64,000 nt of DNA from Protopterus annectens (lineage: Eukaryota > Chordata > Ceratodontiformes > Protopteridae). The notes beneath the pieces were generated by a model that did no database searches, was not told where the DNA came from, and worked only from the letters and a program-made list of their open reading frames with translations. Position numbers and translations under genes: made by a program. This document shows positions 1 through 11,818 of this stretch, one piece after another (position 1 is the first letter of the stretch; each line of letters opens with the position of its first letter). Where the stretch lies: assembly GCF_019279795.1 (NCBI RefSeq), contig NC_056744.1:1505279310-1505343309 (forward strand). Direction: 5' to 3'.

Positions 1-240
1 ATTAAATGTCCGAACACTGTAACTGGGAGAACATAGTTTAATGATACCAAAATTAATGACTAAGCGCTTTTGCCTTCCGACATTAAGGCTTCATCAGAGT
101 CATTTTACACTTAAAAAACACACACTTATATACAAAATTAAAAACTTTAAAACCAATCGCAATGTCCCAAAAGTACAAATTCAGTCAATCAAACATAAAA
201 ATCATAACCCAAGTTAACATATCAATTACACAGCTTGTGA
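1..240 (-). mobile_element. Penelope-like element terminal repeat fragment
   Basis: Read on the minus strand, this AT-rich piece carries the hairpin block typical of the Penelope-like element (PLE) ends in this window. CTGATGA is followed by a GCCTT/AAGGC stem and then AAAAGCGCTTAG, at about 58-100. No reverse transcriptase is visible next to it, so this is an end fragment or the edge of a copy starting left of the window. Similarity to the better-supported PLE ends near 18.07 and 22.72 kb is the basis of the call. The outer limit is a guess. Confidence 0.5.
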
Positions 241-479
241 CAACCATGCATGTTTCCATAGCCCACTCACAAGTTGGTTAACAAACTTGATGGTGTATAA
301 ATACTGTAATGCAATAAATTATTATTGTTGGTTAACTATATAAAAATATATTTGTTTTAGATTATTTTTGAAAATATAATGTATATGTCTATCATATTTT
401 AATGCAAGTAGGTGGATTTCTCAACAAACCTGATCATGAACAGACAAACTGAGTATTTTCTACACAGTGCATGCTGTTG
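241..479. other. AT-rich stretch, nothing recognised
   Basis: No coding pattern, repeat unit or known repeat end was recognised. It may be the inner part of the PLE end to its left. Confidence 0.4.
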
Positions 480-2224
480 TCTGGCACTACCCGGACTAAT
501 TGCCTACCCTACCCCCATTTCCTAATGACCCCCACTACATCTGCATTTAACAACTGACCAACCACAACACAGCTACCACTCCACTTCCCCTAACTCAATT
601 AACCAATCAGAAGACAGCCCTCATTCCACTCACCCACAAAAATCATTCTCCATCCCATCAATACCTTTCCTGCTAATCTCTACTCAAACTACCACTCTAT
701 TCAATTACTGGCTTACCATCCTTATCACTGATAGCTCTCCTATAGATCCACTGTGACTATTTAATACATTATAAATTATTCTGCTCTAAACTATACACAA
801 CACCCCCTTCATAAGATGATAATTTTACATAGCACAATCATCCTAACTCTTAGTCTCCTAATCCACCTAACATCGTACCATGTAGAACTCCACATTACAG
901 TAAACTCCTAGTCTACCCCATATTCTAAGCACCATGCATCAAAACTCACAACAATCAGTATATCCCCAACAGTCTTCAATTGCTCTCAAACTGAGCTTGC
1001 CTCACTTAAACCACTCCCTCAGCTAATTGCACTACTATCCAAACAGAACCTCACACTTGTAATCATTGACCACAACCCCACAGAATTCAATAATAAAGAA
1101 GTACTACTCACCAGAGGAAAAATAAATTAAAAAATAACCTAATTATTATCAGTTCCTATATTCCCCTGGGCAACAACACCAACACACTTGAATCCATTCT
1201 ACAATGGACAGCAAATAATTTCTCACAGGAGACTATCATACAGGGTGACTTCAATATCTACTGGTTCACCTTTAACTCAATACACCCTACAGACCACATA
1301 CATCTCATTGATTCACCCAGTTAATCCAAAATGCAACTAGGGTAGACAAAGCCAAAAAAAGGAGTCTGTCCTGGACTGGATAGTTACAAACCAGCCACTA
1401 TTATCATATCACTCTGGCATCCTTCCTGACTCTCTTAGTGACCACCTCATATTTGTCCTCCAATGTCATGTAAACCCAAGCAAAATATCCTCTTACCGGC
1501 AAATTCAGTATTAAAAAACATTCAAATCCCAGAACTTTTTCAGTACCCTCAAACTCTGCAATTGAAACCCACTAAGCCCCCCCCCAATACTGCCATTGAT
1601 TATTTTAACACTACCTTCTTAAATATCCTAAATAACATGTCCCCCTATTAGAACAGTAAGAACTAAGACCAATTACTCACCCTGGCTTACCAGAGAAACT
1701 AGGGCACTACTAAAAGAAAGAGATAAAGCCTGTGAAACTTGGGTCAAAAAGAAAACTGCTACAAATCAACAAAAGCACCTTGACCTAAGAAACAAAGCTA
1801 AAAAGTATATCAGACTTGGCAAAAAAATCGCTATGCTGAAATATAATCTAAACATAAAAAAAATCCACAAAAATTTTGGAATGCCATCAACAAAATTTTG
1901 AAACCCAGCCAAACTACTACTCCCCACATCTACCAGTAACTCTATTGAAATTATTGCTACCCAGTTCAACAAATACTTCATAGAATCCATAAATGCCCTA
2001 ACCAATAAAAACTCACCGGCACCACCACCAAACGTTTCCTTCCTAACTCATAAAAACAACCTCTTCTCCCTGCAAACAGTTCCAACTAGGACTATATATA
2101 AATATCTTAAACTTAAACTCACTACCCTTGCAGCAAACAAACTACTTGCTGAATACCTTACGACTGCAGCCAAAGCCATATCATACACAATTTCCATACT
2201 AAGCAATCATTCCATCGCTGAGCA

Positions 2225-2749
2225 ATGTGTTCCAAGCATATGGAAAATATCTCACATAACACCACATTGGAAGCGCAACTGAACTGTCAAATTACTAACC
2301 AATTTCCATCCTATCCCCTTTATCAGAAATTCTTGAACGGTGGATCAATATTCAAATCCTATATCAATCTCTTATCCAACAATCTTCTAGTTAACACCCA
2401 ATATGGCTTTCACCCAAATCACAGCACTACCACAGCCCTAACCAGTTTCTCCAGCACAATTAACCAACACTGGAATGAAGGTAACCTTGTATCCTCTATC
2501 TATCTAGACTGCTCCAAAGCTTTCAGTACTGTCTCTCATAATAAACTCTTAAGTGTTCTAACTGAATTCAATCTAAGCTACTCAACTCTTACATGGTTCC
2601 AAAACTATTTGTTAGGACATAAGCAAGGTATCAAGTGGCAAAATAACCTATATCCTCTTCTCCCTATTAGTCTAGGGGTTCCCCAAGGCTCTATCCTTGC
2701 TCCGCTTCTCTTCAATCTAGTAACTAACAACCTTCACATGCTACATTAG
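2225..2749 (+). pseudogene. LINE-A reverse transcriptase core
   Basis: The open stretch carries RT blocks in order: an NTQYGFHPNHST block near residue 58, a YLDCSKAFSTVSH block corresponding to the usual YLDLSKAFDTVDH, and LGVPQGSILAPLLFN near the end. The catalytic ADD follows at about 2758-2766, just past an in-frame stop. The region copies element RNA into DNA at the target site. The stop before the catalytic aspartates and other breaks up- and downstream make it non-functional. Confidence 0.75.
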
Positions 2750-2892
2750 TAGAAGATGCTGATGATTCAATCCTAATTTGTTCTGCCCCTACCCTCCAAG
2801 AACTCCACAAAATAACACAGAAATCATTCACAGCAGTTGAAACATGGCTGTCAGGTACACAACACATACTAAACCCAAACAAAACTAAACTT

Positions 2893-3178
2893 ATGCTTTT
2901 CCACCCCACTAAAGACTCTGATCTAACTCCTCCCTTTAAAATAAAATCTAGTAACAATGCCCCTATTGCACCAGTCTCCCAAACTAAACTTCTAGGAGTC
3001 ATAATTGATCAAAACATGAAGATTAACCTACATGCTGCCCAAACAATAATAAAAGTTTACAAAGAAATAGGAACCCTATACAGATGCAAAAATTACCCAT
3101 CTAATAACACCAAAATCACTCTTGCCAGAACAACCTTGTCTCCACACTTCTCTATGCAAGAGCCATACTCATCAATAT
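2893..3178 (+). pseudogene. LINE-A post-RT (thumb) segment
   Basis: The translation contains TKLLGVIIDQNMKINLHA, the standard block after the catalytic motif in L2/CR1-group RTs (compare TKLLGVIIDNNLKF in LINE-B near 46.5 kb). The host frame ends where the MITE enters at about 3187. The LINE resumes at 3585 with QTSDLAKIDKYY-like coding. Confidence 0.65.
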
Positions 3179-3186
3179 CAATACAG

Positions 3187-3584
3187 TGGGTCTATACTAA
3201 ATCAGCAAAATGGCATTACAGCGAATGCTGTTTTGCCGACACATATATCCTGAAGTCTGAAAATAGTGAAGGCTCAGGCCAGAGATTGGCCTGAGCCTAG
3301 CATTGCCCTTAACCCCACTGTAGTGTGATCTCAGAGATGATATATTTAGTTAGGGGGTGGGGGGTACAGCCCTCCACATTGGGGGTGTGGGGGCAAAACC
3401 AACCACTTAGTTATGTTTTAAATTATGTGCGTGTGTGTGTGTGTGTGTGTTTGGCACTAGCAATTTCTTTCTCAGGGGAAAGAAACAGCTGTTTTGACCA
3501 TTCATGGTTTAGTGCATTTGATCTTTATGTGTCGCTGAAGAGTCGTCCGATGTAATGCCTCTTTGCAATTTTAATATAGACCCC
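3187..3584. mobile_element. Palindromic MITE copy 1 (GGGTCTATA ends)
   Basis: The element begins TGGGTCTATA and ends TATAGACCCC. It is flanked by CAATACAG (3179-3186) and CAATACAT (3585-3592), an 8-bp target duplication with one mismatch. Removing it restores LINE-A compared with LINE-B. The interior has the family block around GTGATCTCAGAG, a GC-rich GGGGGTGTGGGGGCA block and a hairpin around TCAGGCC/GGCCTGA near 3275. No transposase is encoded, so it is a non-autonomous DNA element. Superfamily is uncertain: 8-bp duplications suit hAT, but the ends do not match the hAT CAGNG pattern. Confidence 0.75.
3427..3452. repeat. (GT)n microsatellite inside MITE copy 1
   Basis: About 12 GT units in a run that starts GCGTGTGT. 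Confidence 0.9.
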
Positions 3585-5123
3585 CAATACATCAGACTTA
3601 GCCAAAATAGACAAATACTACAACAAAATAGCAAAGTTTGCAACAGATTCAAGCTTTAGGACTCATCACTGCTTAGCTCTCAAACAACTATCATGGCTAG
3701 AATTACTCGAACTGCTCAGACTTAACCAACTTACTTTAGCCCACCAAATAATCTACCAACATGATAAAACCCCAGCTCTACAAGGCCTAACAAACTAATA
3801 CTTTAACTAATGCTCACTGTGATCTAATAGCAAATCACTACCTGTCATTTCTAGAAGTAGAATAATGAAGGTGACTCTCTTTACTCCAGCTATATAGCAA
3901 AAATCGGGAACACCATACTACTTACCATCAGAACTACAGCCAACAAATCCATTTTCAAAAACCTCCTGAAATCCCATTTATCAAGCTCCTGGATATGTAA
4001 CTGCATCAACCCAGGCAAACCCACCTACACTACCTTTTATAACACCGCATCCTCTGTAAATAAGTAAATATAAGATGCTACACATATAAAGGTATCATCT
4101 ACAACCTATTACAAAAGCATTTTTTCCTTAGGAAGCCTGACTTTTTTAGAACTAGCTATATTATACAACATACAAGTATATAGGTCTAACACTACTTTTG
4201 CTAGTACTGTCTCTAAATAGTCCGCAGTATCTCCACTATTTTTCCATCTCTCTTATACACTTAACTTCCAGATAGTACCTAAATTCACAGAATAATGTTT
4301 ACATAGTACTATATACTCAAATCACATGGTTACAAAATAAGCAGACCAGTCAACAATGTCTGATATTTCACTTATAATGCATCCACTATTTACAACTGAA
4401 TTGTATACAGCTACAACGAGATTCAAACTATGTTTTAAGATCTCACTAAAACATCCAAAGATAATGTATTTTAAAAATTAATTTCCCTTTTCTCTTTTTT
4501 GAATCTGTGTATAACTACAGCATATTTTATGAAATGTTCTCTCACTTTCTACTTTTGATTGTCACATTCTGTATTCACAGTCCTCCTTACTTTTATGTTA
4601 TGTAGTATCTTACATATTTTCATTATTTGTATTATTGTATTATTGTTAATGGAGCTTTTCTCCTTGGGCCTCCACTGAAAATGGGCAATCTGCCCAGTTG
4701 GACTTTCCCAGAAACAAATGTAAAATAAACAAAATAAATAAAATAAAAACAGCAACTGTTATATTTATGATGAAATGGGAAATCATGCAGAAAATGTAAA
4801 TTGAAATGTTATAAATATAATAAAATTGGAAATTTATGAATGGATTGCAAATATTAAAATAAGAATAAGAAAAAAGAAAGAGAAAAAAAATAAAAAAAGA
4901 GAAGTAGTAGAAATAGAAGAAAAATTAAATTAAAAAATAATAAAGAAGACACAGAAGATAGTTCTGAAATAAGTGACAAAGAAGACATACATTTGGAGGT
5001 AGTAAAATAAAAAAATAATTCTATTGTACAAGGATAAATGGCAGAAGAAGAAAGATTAAATGGATAAGTACAATATAAAAAAGAAAGGAAATGGATGACA
5101 AAGACTATATACAGCTAATTATT

Positions 5124-5226
5124 GGGGGTTGATATAATGGTTAAGGGGGTTGGCTCACAGACACGAGGTACAGTGTTTGATTTTCAACTTTGGGAGGGAA
5201 ATTGGATAGGCTTAGAATGACCTATT
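5124..5226 (+). mobile_element. tRNA-derived SINE
   Basis: The start reads ATAATGGTTAAGGGGGTTGG, resembling a tRNA A box, followed by CAGTGTTTGATTTTCA, a weakened B box (from GTTCGATTCTC). The end reads TTGGATAGGCTTAGAATGACC, similar to the TTGGTTAGGCTTAAAATGGCC at 30590 and to the 3' UTR of the CR1 elements here. A second copy near 26.1 kb shares the head. It sits inside the Tx1 LINE ahead of its endonuclease. It is not a working tRNA gene because the B box is degraded and no cloverleaf closes. Confidence 0.6.
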
Positions 5227-5234
5227 AATAAAGC

Positions 5235-5663
5235 TTGCTTCTTAATTTGCTATACACTTATGAAATTATGAATCTAAGGAAAAAGGAAAATGAAAATTTT
5301 AGTGTGCTTTCTGAAAATGTGAATAATATTAAAAATATAGTAAGAAGAATAGAGATTTTGGAGTGGTGTAATACATGTGATGAAGATTTAATTATATTAG
5401 AAGATATAAGATTTTTAACAAACGAAGAAAGACTACAAACACAGAAACAATGGGGAGGAAAGGCAGTAGGGAATTTGGGAAATAAGAGATGTTCTGGAAT
5501 AGCTATATTCTGTAGAAAGATAGTAGATGTAAGTTTAGCAAAAATGGGAAGATTAACAATTTTAGATTCAAAATGGGAAGAGCAGGCATATAGACTTAAA
5601 ATGCTATATGCTTATATGAACTGTAAAGAAAAGGAAGGCTTATTTCATCAGATTTTATACTGA
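5235..5663 (+). pseudogene. Tx1-clade LINE endonuclease domain
   Basis: The translation follows the L1/Tx1 apurinic endonuclease pattern. It has ILEDIRFLTNEE where active elements read LQETHL, then CSGIAIFCRKI, then TILDSKWEEQAYRLKMLYAYMN corresponding to the usual ...YRL-NIYAPN. Shortly after the stop, TGNFNCDF near 5690 matches the GDFNC motif. This domain nicks target DNA to prime reverse transcription. Catalytic residues are partly lost and the frame is interrupted, so it is dead. Confidence 0.7.
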
Positions 5664-5918
5664 ACAGTAATGCATACAAATATTACAATAACAGGAAACT
5701 TTAACTGTGATTTTAGAGGCAAGTGTAACAAGAAAGAAAATGATACCAGAAAAATGTTACAAGTTACATAAGATGTGGTAAGTTAAAACTTTGGGACAAA
5801 AATTCATGGACTTACTAAAGGGATATCTATAGAGCTAAATAGATTATTTTATAATATCAGAAAGGTTAGTTATAGAAGGGGAGTTAGTTGAACTAGGATT
5901 TTCTGATCATCTTGCAAT

Positions 5919-6185
5919 ATGGCTAGAGATAAAAGAAAACAAGGAATATATAAAATAGGCAAAAGAATAAAAAGGATAAATGAGAAATCTTGGAATGAAG
6001 AAAAAGTGATACAGTTTGGGCAAGATTATATTACTATGAGAACATTTTATAAAAGCAGGTCTGAATGGTGGATGACATTTAAGGAAAAATATAATTTATT
6101 ACAACAGCAATATGATGTGAGAAAAGTAGAGAAAGAAAAATATAAAGGAACATATGACGATGCATTGGAAGATTTTAGAACATAA
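5919..6185 (+). pseudogene. Tx1-clade LINE linker between endonuclease and RT
   Basis: An 88-residue K/E-rich stretch (SWNEEKVIQFGQDYITMRTF, then YKSRSEWWMTFKEKY). It matches in position and character the helical linker of Tx1-type ORF2 between endonuclease and RT. No catalytic residues are expected here. Confidence 0.5.
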
Positions 6186-6423
6186 TGATAAAAAGTACTT
6201 TGACAAAGAAAAATAATTATTTGAAAGAAATCAAAGAAAATATCGGAATTGTTATATAAGCAATGATATGTTTACAAAGAAAAAGAGAAGAAGTATTGAG
6301 TTACTTAAGCAGATTAGTAAAGGAGGATGGCAGTACAAGAATGTTTAAAGAAAAAAAGGTGGTTAAAAAGTATGGAAAGTAAAAAAGTTAAAAAACAAAG
6401 AGACTAAATCGTTGGAAAAGGAG

Positions 6424-6543
6424 ATTTCTTTAAATGAACTAGATAAAGTATTTGGACAAGAAATATAGATTTGGCTGAGGACCAATTCTTTAAATGAACT
6501 AGATAAGGTATTTGGACAAGGAATATATATTTGGCTGAGGACC
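6424..6543 (+). repeat. Tandem duplication, 2 x 60 bp
   Basis: A segment around TTCTTTAAATGAACTAGATA is repeated directly with period 60 and only a few differences. It lies within the Tx1 LINE linker. Because 60 is a multiple of three it would have kept the frame. Confidence 0.85.
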
Positions 6544-6710
6544 AAATGGATTAGGGTAAGGCATTTATAAAAAATTAAGGGATTGACAAAAATATATATA
6601 TATTTTAAAGATTTTTTAATGAATGCTTAACTGAAGGTTTTATGCATAAAGAATTATGTAGTGGAATACTTAAATTCATTTGAAAGAAGGAGGATAGAAT
6701 CTAATTAAAA

Positions 6711-6824
6711 TTATATGGAGCATTACTCCCCGGGCCTCTGCTGAAAATTGGCTTCATTCCAAGTCAAGCTTTCATGGTAAACACATGTTAAATAAATAAA
6801 TAAATAAATAAATGAAAGATAAAT
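6711..6824 (+). mobile_element. 5'-truncated L2-like LINE tail
   Basis: About 115 bp matching only the 3' end of LINE-A/LINE-B: GGAGCATTACTCCCCGGGCC, the CTGCTGAAAAT block, a TTGG/CCAA stem (6748-6762) and a long AAATAAAT tail. It interrupts the Tx1 LINE between residues that read GGRIES...N and NWQLIVLNNNYEIFMK, an RT block, which fixes the order of insertion. This is a typical short product of target-primed reverse transcription. Confidence 0.8.
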
Positions 6825-6825
6825 A

Positions 6826-7440
6826 AATAAAAACTGGCAATTGATAGTACTGAATAATAATTATGAGATCTTCATGAAAATAATACAAAAGAGATTTGAA
6901 ACCAAAATGGAAAATATTATGGAAGATAGTACATATAGCACAAAGGGAAATTGTTGTCAAGAGTTATTAATGATAGTTTGAAAAACTATAGATGGTATTA
7001 TGAATAGAAAAGAAACAAAAATCTTAATAGGAGACCTTAGTAAGGCATTTGATGTAACTGGACATTGAATTTTAGGGGTAATAATGAAAGAGTATAATAT
7101 AAGTGAGAAAGTTAGTGAATTATGTATGCCAGCATATAGTAATAATAAAGTAAAATATTTGTAAATTGCTGGTTAAGCCAAGAGGTACATATGAAGAGTG
7201 GCATGAGACAGGGATTTCCAGTGACAGGTATACTCTTTGCATTAGTTGTGAATGTCATAGCATGTAAAATAAATTACAAAATGAAGGAGGGGGTACATAA
7301 CACCTGAAGTGTTAAGAATTCTAGTTTTGTTAACATGAAATGTGCAGATAGCATTATAATAATTGCAAAAAAAAATCTGGATAATAGAAGTAATAATTTG
7401 CAGAAAGGAGTGACTAGAGGTGATAAAGATAGCTTTAAAT
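6826..7440 (+). pseudogene. Tx1-clade LINE reverse transcriptase
   Basis: In broken frames one can read NNNYEIFMKIIQKRFETKME, then LSKAF-like coding near 7040, then MRQGFPVTGILFALVVN near 7210 and CADSIIIIAKKNLD near 7345. These are RT blocks in the right order and spacing for the L1/Tx1 clade. The catalytic YADD appears as CADS. Several stops and shifts show long decay. Confidence 0.7.
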
Positions 7441-7478
7441 AAAGAGAAAAGCAAATGTTTAAGTGATGTAGAAAAGCT

Positions 7479-7534
7479 AGAGGGTATATATTTTACAATG
7501 AATGATAGAGGGTATATATTTTACAATGAATGAA
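7479..7534 (+). repeat. Tandem duplication, 2 x 28 bp
   Basis: AGAGGGTATATATTTTACAA starts at 7479 and again at 7507. It lies inside the Tx1 LINE. Confidence 0.85.
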
Positions 7535-8167
7535 ATGTCTGTGTTAGGTATAAAATTTGAAAATAAAAATGTAAGTAAATTTCAATGGGGATACACAACA
7601 GAAGGAATAAAACAAACCTATCTTTTCTATACAGCATACAAATTATCATTCAGAAAAAAAGGCTTATTTCATAAATTCAGTACTGATGGGAAAAATAGCA
7701 TACTTAGCAAGTATATTTATGTTGGCAACAGTATTTGAAGAGGAATTAGTGTAGACATTTTTTTTTTCATTTATATGGAGTTTAGATTAAACCCATAAAA
7801 AAGAGGAGTTTTGTATGTAAATAAAGAGGAAAGAGGTTTAGGGGTAATTAACCCAGTGGTATATGCTGCTTCATAACATTTGTACAAAGTGTTAAAGTGG
7901 ATAAATGAAAAAGATGAGAGATTAGTAGTAAAACTGTACAGATATGAGCATGATGAATTTTGGAGTTTGGTAAAAAAAGAGACAAAGAGAAAACAAATGT
8001 ATAGATGAAGAAGTAAAGTGTTACCAAGATTTTTTTTGCAGAAAATAAAAACTAATAATATAGAAAAAATAGGAAAGTATGTTATAAAATGTAATGATAA
8101 AACATTACTATATAAAACCACATGAAAATTTGTCAGATGAAAAAAAAAATAAAGCAATAAAAATAAG

Positions 8168-9057
8168 GAGTTTTTAAACAATAGGTGAGGTAGCAATGCT
8201 GTGCTCCAAGCTATGAAAATATAATATTGTATATATGGGAGAAAAAGTTCATTCATAACTCCCCTTATGCTAGCTGTTAGGGCATGTATACAGCATATTT
8301 GGATGACATCTGTATATTTTGGAATGACAGAGAAGAGAAACTGAGAGAATTTTTGCACTATATAGGTACAACCACTGAATTTCTTAAATTCACCTACAAC
8401 ATTATGAAGAAACAAATTAATTATTTAGCTATGACAATTCATGTATTAGAAGACAAGAAGCAGTTCAAGTCAATGGTATATAGAAAATACACAATTTCAA
8501 ATGTATATTTATTTTTTACCAGTGCACATCCATATAAACATAAAAGAAGTATTCTTAAGGGTCAGCTCATAAGAGCATCAAGGATGATCTCAAATGAGGA
8601 GGATTTTAAAAATGAATATTTTAAATTAAAGAAAATCTTTTTAGAAAGAAGATACCTGATAAAACGTATTGAGGAGGTAATAAAGAAAGTAAAAGAAGGC
8701 AGATGTGTTATATATTATCCAATTTTGGGAAAAATTTATTAATTTGAAGTCAAATAGTAATAATAACTTTAAGCATAAGAGTGAAGAAGGAGAAGGTTCA
8801 GGTTATGTTGGGGCATTCATTATGAACTATAACAAAGATGCTAATGTCATAAAGAAAATCATAACCCAAAATTTGGAAATGCTCGCCAGTTTGTCCAACT
8901 TGGATATTTATGGAGCCTATTAAATTCACATTTAGGCAAAGTTACAATATTAAAAATATATTGGAAATTGATTCTTAAAGAGGCAATGAGTATACAGCAA
9001 ATAGGAAAGGCACTTATAAATGTGGAATGTGTGTTCAATGTGTTTAAACAATCAATC
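8168..9057 (+). mobile_element. PLE-2, left part (RT end, Cys motif)
   Basis: From 8287 the translation is PLE RT beginning at the catalytic block, AYLDDICIFWNDREEKL, then the fingers-to-thumb blocks LKGQLIRASRMIS (8548-8590) and a degraded C-terminal region. It ends with KGTYKCGMCVQC (about 9010), the cysteine motif preceding the GIY-YIG nuclease in these elements. The N-terminal RT half is missing, so this copy was 5' truncated on insertion; 8168-8280 is unassigned. CR1-1 enters at about 9058. The nuclease half resumes at about 22985. The open frame is broken in several places. Confidence 0.75.
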
Positions 9058-11098
9058 CTACACTAAGGCACTGTACGAGCACTTCCACTTGTGCATGAAT
9101 TGTGCCATTCGAAATAGAACCAAGACGCTCTCCTCCTAAAAAAGGAAGCCAATATGGTGGTCCCCTGCCATAAACAATTTACACAACAGAAGGAAGAAAC
9201 TGTTGCAGAAAAGAGGGAAATCCCAGGATGCAAAATACTCCCTTACCAACCTCAGTAAGAAGCTGAGATCCCTCATAAAATCCTCCAAAGCTAGTTACAA
9301 AAATAAAATTGCCAAAGATTCCAAGGACAACCACAAGGCATTCTATAGTTATATCAAGTATCTAAATGGCAATGCTCAGATCTGCTCTGAGCTACAACAG
9401 AATGGCATTAAATATATTGATCCCAAGGACTTTGCCAATATCCTGGCAGATTGATTCAGTGCCAACATAACCCCCCTCTCACCCCTAAAGGGCCCATCTC
9501 AATACCAAAAGATTGCCAAATTCCAGTAATCATGGCCACACAGGTAAAAAATGCACTTTCCAAAGCTAAGAATACAGCATCCATGGGACCAGATGACATC
9601 CTGGGCTGTGTACTACATGAACTACAAACTGAACTGGCACCTCACCTAAGTGTCATGTTTAATCATAGCCTCACCTCAGGCTTCATGCCGAATGAGTGGT
9701 GCATAGCTACAGTTATCCCACTCCACAAGGAGGGATCCACCTTGGATTCTGGAAACTATCATCCCATCAGTCTGACGAGCCTGATCTGCAAAGCCATGGA
9801 ACAAATTATCATGGAACTTATAAATAAATACATTGGCAACCTTCAAACACTGGACCTCACCCAGTTTGGTTTCGTAAAGGGTTGATCTTGTCTTCTCAAC
9901 CTGATTGACTTCTTCCAATCAGTCTCCAGAGCCATGGATGAGGGTAAGGTGGTCAACACAGCCTATCTGGACCTCGACAAGTCCTTTGACACCATCCCCC
10001 ACTCTGGAATCATGGATAAACTTACTAAGCTGAGTATTCATCCCTACGTCACTCGATGGGTTGCCAACTGACTTGCTGACAGAACCCACACTGTAAAATT
10101 AGATGACTCAAAATCCATCTCCAGACAAGTGACAAGTGGAGTACCTCAGGGTTCAATCCTGGGACTGCTCTTGTTTGGCATCTATTTCTCTGAAGTACAG
10201 GCCATCACTAAGGGACTCTGGCTAACAAAGTTCACAGATAACTGCAAACTGGGAGCCATTATTGAATCCCCAAATAATATGGATAGTCTACAGAAGGACC
10301 CTACAGAAACAGATGCCTGGTGCCAGAGCCATGGGTCAAGGTAAATGCCAAGAAATGTATAGTTAACCCCTTTGGAAAAAAAACATGTACCTATGAATTG
10401 CCACATAAGCAGCAGTACACTAAACACCGAAGTGTGATAAGGGACTTAGGGACATAGATGAACAGTGTTCTCACCTTTGTTAACTACATCACCACAAAAG
10501 TCAGGAAATCCTTCTATGTGCCACACTTCATTACTAAGTGCTTTTCATACAGAAAAAAAGAGGTCATTGTCCCACTGTACTCATCCTTCATTAGACCCAT
10601 TATAGAGTACAATGCCCCATTTGGTATGTACCTCACAAGGCATCTGCAACAACTGGAAAGGACACAGAAATACCTCACTAAAAGAATCACAAGCCTAAAG
10701 CAGATGGTCTATGCTGACCATCTAAAAAAAACTCCAGCTACACTCTGTCGCATATCACCTACTCAGAGGCGATCTCTGCTTAACATATAAGTCCATCTCA
10801 AACCCAGAGGTGTTGGACATGCTACACTTAAAAAAATCCCAATTTCTCAGAGCCAAATGTTCCAGGGATCTAAATCTGGTCATCACAATGAACAAAACAT
10901 GCTGGAGGGATAGGTTCCTGATCCAGAGACTCCACATACTCTGGAATAGACTGCCCATACATGTCAGGCTGAACACCTCTTTGGCCCTTTTCAAAAGGAA
11001 CCTTGATGATTGGATGGTAGATAGGAAATTCACCCCGGGGATCACTTCAGTCACCCTGCTAGACAGGGGACCAGGGAAGTAAATATTCTGAGAAGAAA
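9058..11098 (+). mobile_element. CR1-1, 5'-truncated CR1 LINE
   Basis: Closely related to CR1-2 but starting midway through ORF2, between endonuclease and RT. Blocks in order: KSSKASYKNKIAKDSKDNHK (9280s), the GPDDILGCVL block (9588), NYHPISLTSLICKAMEQI (9750s), a YLDLDKSFDTIPHSG region (9964 on), SGVPQGSILGLLLFGIYFSE (10136-10195) and FTDNCKL where CR1-2 has FADDCKL. The 3' UTR is cut at 11098 by the PLE-1 array. Its end, including the CR1 tail, is at 22842-22922. Stops occur at several places, for example near 9452, 9883 and 10070. Confidence 0.85.
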
Positions 11099-11636
11099 AC
11101 AACCTGGTGTAATTCTGCCAAAAGCAACCAGTAACCAGATATCAGGGTGAAAAAAGCGGAGATCGCACCCAGCAAAATTAGTGCACAAAAATCTTTATTT
11201 AATGCTACAGATACCACACGTTTTCATCCATAAAACCATAGACTTCATCAGAAATACTTTAATTAAAACCATTCATCTTATATACCTGTAGAGTAAAAAT
11301 ACTACACCAATCAAACACCCTCTTCAATTATATAATTCCAGAATTAATTAAAACATTAGTTGAAACCATTTATGTTTAAAAAACTTTGTTCACCAAGGCC
11401 CACATTCATAAAATGACCCTATGACATTTTAAAAAAAAACATACATTTACTTAAATACAAGTTAAAATTCATTAGGTAACATTTAAAACCAGAAATGTAT
11501 AAAAAGAATTTCTACAACACTATTAAATAGTAAAAGGAATCAATACAACATCCTCACCTACTGGCCACAAAGGTAAATATCATAAATAAACATTAAATAA
11601 TCAAATGTTAAATCCAATGTCAAAATACTTAAAAGA

Positions 11637-11667
<31 letters not shown>

Positions 11668-11669
11668 TA

Positions 11670-11726
<57 letters not shown>

Positions 11727-11814
11727 CTGTGTGTGTATATAACCAAATACCATAATAATAAAAACATATTACAATTTAGCAGCCCTTAACTTTAAAAGTG
11801 GGACAATGCTAATA
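11099..11814 (-). repeat. PLE-1 inverted terminal repeat (pLTR)
   Basis: This block is the reverse complement of about 17532-18228, that is, of the end of the PLE-1 coding region, its 3' UTR and the leader of the next monomer. It begins AACAACCTGG and includes the hammerhead-like motif at 11214-11254 and a compound microsatellite. Penelope elements are known to carry one such terminal repeat in inverted orientation at their 5' side. Here it abuts a 5'-truncated monomer at about 11815. Confidence 0.85.
11645..11729. repeat. (AT)n(GT)n compound microsatellite in inverted pLTR
   Basis: A TA run followed by a GT run of about 50 bases. It is the mirror image of the (AC)n(AT)n tracts at 17606-17673 and 21776-21850 in the direct-oriented repeats. 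Confidence 0.9.
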
Positions 11815-11818
11815 TTGG

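Larger units (their letters stand above)
480..4745 (+). mobile_element. LINE-A, decayed L2/CR1-group LINE
   Basis: This is a non-LTR retrotransposon related to LINE-B at 43.1-47.5 kb. In order it shows a C-rich 5' region, apurinic-type endonuclease remnants (GDFN-like motif near 1240, then SLSDH near 1432-1446), a linker, the reverse transcriptase (RT) near 2211-2775 and a thumb region to about 4080. The 3' end has the family's hallmark GGGCCTCCACTGAAAATGG block, a small hairpin at 4682-4696 and an AAATAAA-type tail. The reading frame is broken many times. A 398-bp palindromic MITE splits the post-RT region. L2 versus another CR1-group clade is not settled by eye. Confidence 0.8.
4757..8167 (+). 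mobile_element. Tx1/L1-clade LINE, 5' and central part
   Basis: A strongly A-rich, decayed LINE whose frames match Tx1-type L1 ORF2. It has an endonuclease (5235-5663), a middle region, the RT (about 6826-7440) with GMRQGFPVTGILFALVVN near 7210 and CADSIIIIAK near 7345 in place of YADDIIII, and a post-RT block reading LGVINPVVYAAS near 7830. It stops at 8167 where PLE-2 enters. The same element resumes at 24480 with its C-terminal cysteine-containing region, and the 13 bases CAATAAAAATAAG occur at both junctions. It hosts a SINE, an L2 tail and two tandem duplications. Confidence 0.8.

Noticed and set aside
5124-5226. A tRNA gene
   Set aside because: A-box and weak B-box similarity is present, but the cloverleaf does not close and related copies show a SINE.
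7771-8415. A 214-codon minus-strand frame rich in F, L and Y
   Set aside because: The plus strand here codes the end of Tx1 ORF2 and the start of PLE-2. The minus frame is a shadow of A-rich sequence.
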